Shown one piece after another: positions 6,630 to 11,122 of a stretch of 11,122 bases of DNA. A program made the translations under genes and the position numbers. Source of the DNA: an uncultured Rikenellaceae bacterium (GTDB taxonomy: Bacteria; Bacteroidota; Bacteroidia; Bacteroidales; Rikenellaceae); assembly GCA_947037995.1 (NCBI GenBank), contig CAMQUV010000013.1:1-11122 (forward strand). Direction: 5' to 3'. Position 1 is the stretch's first letter, and each line of letters opens with the position of its first letter. The notes under the pieces were generated by a model that worked only from the letters and a program-made list of their open reading frames with translations, searched no databases and had not been told where the DNA came from.

Positions 6630-8471
6630 TTATTTATAAAGAGTTGGATTAGCGCTCGTATTTAAGTATGAGGGCGAATTAACAGGGAAAGTCGACACGT
6701 TATTTACATAATAAGTATCTGCAATACCACCTGCCCAAATGCCATAAGTCATATTACTGTTGTGAGAAAAATCTACTGTATGACTTAGTTCATGAAATAT
6801 AGTATTACAAGAGTATAAACCCAAGTAATGGCCATAAAACACATATTGTGCAACTCCAAAAGACCTGCCTCCTCCCATACCTAAGACACCATTTCCTTCG
6901 TATACTAATCCTAAGTTGTATCCTGAATGGTCTAGAAAGCGTTGCGTAAGAGTGGTTACATCCAGAATATCCTCTTTACCTTTATTACCATATAGTCTCC
7001 CTTGAAAGGTAGCTAAATATGCTTCAAATTTTGGTGAAGAAAACATATATGCGAGGTTAGTCATTAGACCTACGGCTTCTCTAATGTGCACTGGTCGAAT
7101 CCCCATCCAATTACCCGCTGGTCCACCGTTGGGCAGATCAGGATTGCCACCAAACGATGTGAATTTATTCCACCAATCACAACGAATGGTTTTAATCTTC
7201 TCAAAATATATATCGGAAGACTCCATTGACAAAATAGCATTATGAATATTATCTATATTACTCTGTAAGATAGATACATATTTATTACTTCTAGTTTTAA
7301 ATACGGACTTCTCATCTATTAGTATGTCAAATTTGGCATCAGAGAATGCAGGAATAGTATCTAAGTATGCAATCAGCAATTCCTCCTTAAAGTCTGGAAA
7401 TTTCGCCCAAATCTCAACATTCTGCACTGGTACTGGAGAGTAGAAGCGTGTATGTAGTTTATTGTCCTCAGTAAAGGTTATCTGAAGAGGTTTGTTTACG
7501 TAAAATGACCGCTGACTTGAGTTGTAATACACGGATTTGCTTTCCGAATCTTGTAATATCTTTGGTCTATCTTTCGAATTATGTACTTTCCTATTAATAT
7601 ATATGGTTCCGGTATTAGAATCAGGATGATTGGACAGGTCAACATTAATTATGTTTTTAACACCTCTTCTTAGCGAAGTATTAGTGATACCTTCAAAATT
7701 ACTTTTGTATTTAAGTCTGTCGTGATTTACTGTTTCGGTATTAACATTAAAGTTCACTAGTTTGTCGGTTGAACTAGGGAATGTATATAGCTGGCTATTA
7801 TGTTCAACCTCATCATTATTCACAATCAGTTGTACGCTTCCTGACAGCTCCCCATCTAACGACAGTGAGTTGTGTACTAAACTTGGTTCTAACGAAACCG
7901 AAACTTTGGTCAGAATATCGTTGGTGTATTTGTTTGGAAATTTAGTATTTAATGCCACAGCAGAGAATACATTGCTCAGTGCAACATCCGCGTTGTGCGA
8001 TGTAGTATTCCCAACTTTGAATTGGCATTTCCCAAAAAGAAGGCTCCGGTCTTTCATTAAACCAATATTATCTTTTGAAAAATGAATCCAAGTGTCTTTT
8101 TTAGTCGTAAGAGTGGAGGCAACGATAAACCCCTCTTTTTCGAGGGCTGGCGTATAGGCTAGTACAAATAATTCATATTCCCCAGGTCTAATAGGTTCAA
8201 TTGTGATTGTTTCTAGCTGCGTATCATATGCGGCAAATACATCATTGATGACATTACCTTGTTTGTCTGATATAAAGTATTTTACATTAAGATTGCCAAT
8301 CGATTTTGTTTCAATTTCATTTTGGGATTCATTACTATTCGATAATGCAAGATGAAATTGATATGTTTCGGTCGGTTGATTATAGTCGGAATCTTTTTTT
8401 TGACAGCTGCTTACACAAAATGCTATTAGCAGGAGGACTATCGATGGATTTGTATTTATTTTAAATGTCAT
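6630..8471 (-). CDS. Surface lipoprotein with fimbrillin-like N-terminal region and metzincin-like metallopeptidase domain
   Basis: A 613-residue protein. The lipoprotein signal peptide ends at Cys23 (FCVSSC). The following QKKDSD has the Lys/acidic character of the Bacteroidota lipoprotein export signal, so surface display is likely. Residues ~35-280 resemble FimB/Mfa2-type fimbrillin domains: a strand pattern with an IRPGEYELFVLAY block and a later SLLFGK...NVFSAVAL block. Residues ~290-430 are an unassigned mostly-strand stretch. The C-terminal part has GMGGGRSFGV (~531-540) and HELSHTVDFSH (560-570), then NSNMTYG. His560, His564 and His570 match the three zinc ligands of metzincins (HExxHxxGxxH), Glu561 the catalytic base, and Met574 may be the Met-turn. 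Asp567 stands where metzincins usually have Gly. The gene starts 3 bases after the stop of the upstream fimbrial gene, in the same frame. Substrate unknown; could cleave host or matrix protein, or process pilins. Confidence 0.75.
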   Translation of the reverse strand: MTFKINTNPSIVLLLIAFCVSSCQKKDSDYNQPTETYQFHLALSNSNESQNEIETKSIGNLNVKYFISDKQGNVINDVFAAYDTQLETITIEPIRPGEYELFVLAYTPALEKEGFIVASTLTTKKDTWIHFSKDNIGLMKDRSLLFGKCQFKVGNTTSHNADVALSNVFSAVALNTKFPNKYTNDILTKVSVSLEPSLVHNSLSLDGELSGSVQLIVNNDEVEHNSQLYTFPSSTDKLVNFNVNTETVNHDRLKYKSNFEGITNTSLRRGVKNIINVDLSNHPDSNTGTIYINRKVHNSKDRPKILQDSESKSVYYNSSQRSFYVNKPLQITFTEDNKLHTRFYSPVPVQNVEIWAKFPDFKEELLIAYLDTIPAFSDAKFDILIDEKSVFKTRSNKYVSILQSNIDNIHNAILSMESSDIYFEKIKTIRCDWWNKFTSFGGNPDLPNGGPAGNWMGIRPVHIREAVGLMTNLAYMFSSPKFEAYLATFQGRLYGNKGKEDILDVTTLTQRFLDHSGYNLGLVYEGNGVLGMGGGRSFGVAQYVFYGHYLGLYSCNTIFHELSHTVDFSHNSNMTYGIWAGGIADTYYVNNVSTFPVNSPSYLNTSANPTLYK

Positions 8472-8474
8472 TTC

Positions 8475-10682
8475 TTAGTCTTCAGCTAGGTGTTTTACAG
8501 ATGATTTTATGCAGCGAATTACCTTTGTTCTTGTACTAGGAGACGTGTGAGCGTGTATTGTTGCATAGTTTTCTTTGTGGTTGAACGTAAAATATTTGTC
8601 ATTGAAGTTAAGCATACCAAATATAATAGTGTGAAAATCCATATTTGCGGCATCATATTGATTTCCCGTTCCTGCCAGTGTGAGCGATGCCTTGGTTGTT
8701 GTGTCGGTTATTTTAGTGTGGACTACATCGGCTACAAGAATACCATCTATAGTGACGTTATCTCGTTTATGCCTTTCAAGTCTAAACCTAATGTTTGCAT
8801 TTGATGTGTATTCCACTGCGGTATAGTCAGCCGTGAGACCAAACCTACCCGTTTCGTGCAATATTGTACCGATTTCTTGTTTGGTTGGTAGCTGATATCC
8901 GCTAGGACAGTGAATATAGGGCGAAGCAAGAGATAGTACCGCATCGGCATATTGGGAATAACCATTATAGTTTAGTACATTATTAATATCTTTATGTAGA
9001 TACATTCCCTCTTGTGAACGACCTTTATAGTTAGCTCCTGAATAAAATATATAATCCGCATCGCTGCATGTTTTGAGGTATTCGTAGACATCCTCTGGAT
9101 CCTCCTCAACACTTATTTGGTCTTCATACTTTTTGGAGTTTCCTCTCATATTATGCTTCGCCCAGTGTTGTCCGGCAATGAAAACAGTTGGTATAGACTC
9201 TCGTTTACGCTTAAATTTATATTCCTCAACCAATCCATCGTTATATGTTACTTTGATAATTGATTCTTGGATTTGTCCTTTAGCATCAATGTCGTTTGGT
9301 TTGAATAAACCATGTATTTCATTGGCTTCAGGTTCAGTTTTATCGATTAATAGCCAGTTGAAATTAAGGTCGTTAGTTTCGCAAACCACATCAAGTGGTT
9401 CTTCCGAATATGTAATGTTAGCAATTTTCCCATCAGTATAACAGTTGAAATTGACATCGGACCCTGTAATAGTACCCTCTTCATTTAAACTCGTGAGTGT
9501 CATTCTATATGGAGGTTGTGTCACCACAATGTGTCGTCCATAATGTTGAGTAGCATTTTTGTTTTTTATGTAGATACGTGAATATGATATTGGGTCATTT
9601 AAATCTTTACGGTTAACTGTAATTTTGAATTGATTGCCAACATAACTAGCTTTATTGGTATTAGGTATCGGTTCTATCGTTATATCACTATCTGTTGATA
9701 GCTCAGTTTCAACATCAGCATCAATAACCAGCGTTCCTGTTGTGCCAGTAGAAGGGAAAAATATTGTATCTCTTGTTTTATTGATTGTTACAACTGCGGG
9801 GAAATCGGAGTTAATAGGGTCAATTAATGGTTTAAATTGTTCTGGGTGTGCATCTATGTCGAAATCTTCTTCCCAGGGAAGTATAACTAACGTACTAGAC
9901 AGTGTCGCGCCGCTACTATTAATTGTTATAAGATGTTTCTTATTGCGATGAATTTTTACAGGCAAGGCAACTTTTATAATGTTCTTCACGCCATTTATTT
10001 TAGCATGAAAAACGGCCGTTGAATTTGCGTTATAAGACTCATACAGGTAAATTAAACCCTCTTGAGTAGTTGTGGAAGTCGCTGTTAATTGTTTGCCACT
10101 AAGAGTTTTTGATATTAATTTAGCATCTGGATGTGATAAATTCCCAGATGGTAGTATATGTCCTCTGTCAACTATATTTGAGATTACACAAGAGTCTATG
10201 ACAATATCAGTTTGAGCCTGAATCTTTAAATCTACCCTTGCTAATGACTTTGTCATATCCACAGTTAGTATTTGTTCCGTAGATGTAGATATAATATTAC
10301 TGCCAGTATAATACATTAATGGTTGTGATAATTTATAGTCAGCCACAGGTGTGGCTTTAGATAACATCTCTTTATGTGTAGTACTGCCTTCTACGGGGTC
10401 AAATGAAATATCGTTGCCATTCGCAACAAATATTAAACGAGTATTGTCTTTTTGTTCTAAATTGAGTGGGTACAAACCACCTTCAGCACTGAGATTATTA
10501 TATTGTTTTACTATAACATCTCCCGTCACAACAAATACATCTAATTTATGTATTTGTTGCGACAGATTAGGGTCTTGACTCTTCAATTTAACATTAATTA
10601 CACTGTTTTCATCTTCGGTTAGCATCAAGGTGCAGGATGATATGAAAAATGATAAAATTGAATATAGTATTATTTTTTTCAT
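8475..10682 (-). CDS. Fimbrillin-family lipoprotein with BACON-like and FISUMP-type domains, probable pilus tip or accessory subunit
   Basis: A 735-residue protein with a lipoprotein signal peptide (lipobox ISSC, Cys17). Residues ~27-275 are a fimbrillin (FimA/Mfa1/Mfa2-like) domain: LDVFVVTGD near 48-55, the IFVANGN strand, TKSLARVDLKI at ~144-154 and the closing VILPWEED at 266-273. Residues ~295-395 form a BACON-like Ig domain (VTINKTRDTIFFPSTG...HIVVTQPP). The C-terminal part, ~496-730, has the pattern of the Fibrobacter major paralogous (FISUMP) domain: QHWAKHNM, CPSGYQLPTKQEI at 592-604 and the ending TKVIRCIK. This architecture is common in tip or accessory subunits of Bacteroidales pili, where the N-terminal domain enters the fibre by strand exchange and the distal domain binds ligands. 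No major pilin is visible in the window. The ATG has an A-rich upstream stretch and no Shine-Dalgarno sequence, as usual for the phylum. Ligand is unknown. Confidence 0.78.
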   Translation of the reverse strand: MKKIILYSILSFFISSCTLMLTEDENSVINVKLKSQDPNLSQQIHKLDVFVVTGDVIVKQYNNLSAEGGLYPLNLEQKDNTRLIFVANGNDISFDPVEGSTTHKEMLSKATPVADYKLSQPLMYYTGSNIISTSTEQILTVDMTKSLARVDLKIQAQTDIVIDSCVISNIVDRGHILPSGNLSHPDAKLISKTLSGKQLTATSTTTQEGLIYLYESYNANSTAVFHAKINGVKNIIKVALPVKIHRNKKHLITINSSGATLSSTLVILPWEEDFDIDAHPEQFKPLIDPINSDFPAVVTINKTRDTIFFPSTGTTGTLVIDADVETELSTDSDITIEPIPNTNKASYVGNQFKITVNRKDLNDPISYSRIYIKNKNATQHYGRHIVVTQPPYRMTLTSLNEEGTITGSDVNFNCYTDGKIANITYSEEPLDVVCETNDLNFNWLLIDKTEPEANEIHGLFKPNDIDAKGQIQESIIKVTYNDGLVEEYKFKRKRESIPTVFIAGQHWAKHNMRGNSKKYEDQISVEEDPEDVYEYLKTCSDADYIFYSGANYKGRSQEGMYLHKDINNVLNYNGYSQYADAVLSLASPYIHCPSGYQLPTKQEIGTILHETGRFGLTADYTAVEYTSNANIRFRLERHKRDNVTIDGILVADVVHTKITDTTTKASLTLAGTGNQYDAANMDFHTIIFGMLNFNDKYFTFNHKENYATIHAHTSPSTRTKVIRCIKSSVKHLAED

Positions 10683-10750
10683 TTGTTGTTATTTGCTGGC
10701 TTAAGTGGTATAGAACCGCGGTTAATATAAGTAAGGTGAATCTGGTATAT

Positions 10751-10783
10751 TCTTTTTTATCAAAATAAGATTAGTAAAAAAGA
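10751..10783 (-). promoter_or_regulatory. Inverted repeat in the leader of the fimbrial operon
   Basis: TCTTTTTTA (10751-10759) and TAAAAAAGA (10775-10783) are perfect 9-base inverted arms around a 15-base spacer. They lie inside the predicted ~118-base untranslated leader, so an AT-rich hairpin could form in the mRNA upstream of the start codon. Low sequence complexity makes a chance match possible. Confidence 0.3.
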
Positions 10784-10806
10784 GTTGAAAGTAATTTTAT
10801 GATGTG

Positions 10807-10838
10807 CAAAAGTAGATATTTTTTAGTTACCTAACAAT
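10807..10838 (-). promoter_or_regulatory. Bacteroidota-type promoter of the fimbrial lipoprotein operon
   Basis: On the minus strand TACTTTTG (10814-10807) matches the TAnnTTTG -7 element exactly. ATTG (10838-10835), 20 bases upstream, fits the TTG-type -33 element at the normal 19-21 base spacing. Transcription would start near 10800, leaving a leader of about 118 bases before the ATG at 10682. No comparable match was found closer to the gene. Confidence 0.6.
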
Positions 10839-11122
10839 TTTTCATTGCAAATAATATTATCAGTTAAAAGATTATATCTATACGTTAAAAAAAATGCAGT
10901 TGAATTGAACTTTCCGCACAAATGAGTTCTTGTCACGCCTAAAGAGTAAGGTGTTTCTGACCGTTGTTGATTAAAGCGCCTTAATCTTTGTGCGATAAAT
11001 GTTTTTTACCCTAGAAATATTACGATTGTATAATCAGTTATAACACTTACGGTTGTTTTTCTCGAAACTCCCCTCACTGCCTGCTGGTTATTTCACACAA
11101 AATATCTAATACGTCCCTGTTT
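10815..11122. other. AT-rich intergenic region to the right window edge
   Basis: About 300 bases with no gene I can support on either strand. The only structures seen are a near-palindrome at 10969-10986 (arms GATTAA/TTAATC around GCGC) and an 8-base inverted pair, CGCACAAA at 10915-10922 and TTTGTGCG at 10987-10994. A minus-strand frame open from the edge to a TGA at 11074 is only 15 codons long and may or may not be the end of a gene beyond the window. Confidence 0.5.

Noticed and set aside
8747..10578. Several 70-100 codon frames on either strand inside the fimbrial gene
   Set aside because: They lie wholly within a long, well-supported coding frame and have no domain resemblance; they are shadows of it.
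10915..10994. Inverted pair CGCACAAA / TTTGTGCG, possibly flanking an invertible element upstream of the fimbrial operon
   Set aside because: Only 8 bases match with no extension, and about one such pair is expected by chance in a region of this size; the pair does not flank the predicted promoter.
11074..11121. Minus-strand frame open from the right edge (NRDVLDILCEITSRQ), possible end of another gene
   Set aside because: Only 15 codons, with no recognisable family features; cannot be told from chance.

Overview
The window comes from a member of the Bacteroidota, most likely order Bacteroidales. The evidence is a hmu-type heme-acquisition operon of the kind known from Porphyromonas and Bacteroides, fimbrillin-type surface lipoproteins, A-rich rather than Shine-Dalgarno-like sequence before most starts, and one promoter matching the Bacteroidota -33/-7 consensus. 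Genus and species cannot be fixed from the sequence alone.

Left half (2-6220, + strand): the distal part of a heme-uptake operon. It opens with the last ~84 codons of a HmuY-like heme-binding surface lipoprotein. Next comes hmuS, a very large CobN/chelatase-family protein anchored by a transmembrane segment at each end. Then follow, with 2- and 3-base gaps and a 1-base overlap, hmuT (polytopic membrane protein), hmuU (MotA/TolQ/ExbB family) and hmuV (DUF2149, one transmembrane segment). Established knowledge: HmuY captures heme, and HmuS-type proteins have been described as removing iron from heme without destroying the porphyrin. Inference: HmuU and HmuV look like an ExbB/ExbD-type ion-driven pair, so HmuSTUV could be a periplasmic chelatase machine powered by ion flow rather than by the AAA+ ATPase that cytoplasmic class I chelatases need. 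A strong hairpin (6254-6287) ends the operon.

Middle (6221-6629): no intact gene. It holds the terminator and, on the minus strand, what looks like the frame-broken C-terminal remnant of a surface-protein gene.

Right half (6630-10682, - strand): a convergent two-gene operon of surface lipoproteins. The first gene (8475-10682) encodes a fimbrillin-fold lipoprotein with a BACON-like middle and a C-terminal FISUMP-type domain, as in Bacteroidales pilus tip or accessory subunits. The second (6630-8471) encodes a lipoprotein with a fimbrillin-like N-terminal region and a C-terminal metzincin-like metallopeptidase motif. Only one codon separates the stop of the first from the start of the second. 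A well-matched promoter lies about 125 bases upstream, giving a long leader. These genes look more AT-rich than the hmu genes, which suggests a separate accessory origin.

Right end (10815-11122): AT-rich intergenic DNA with no gene I can support.
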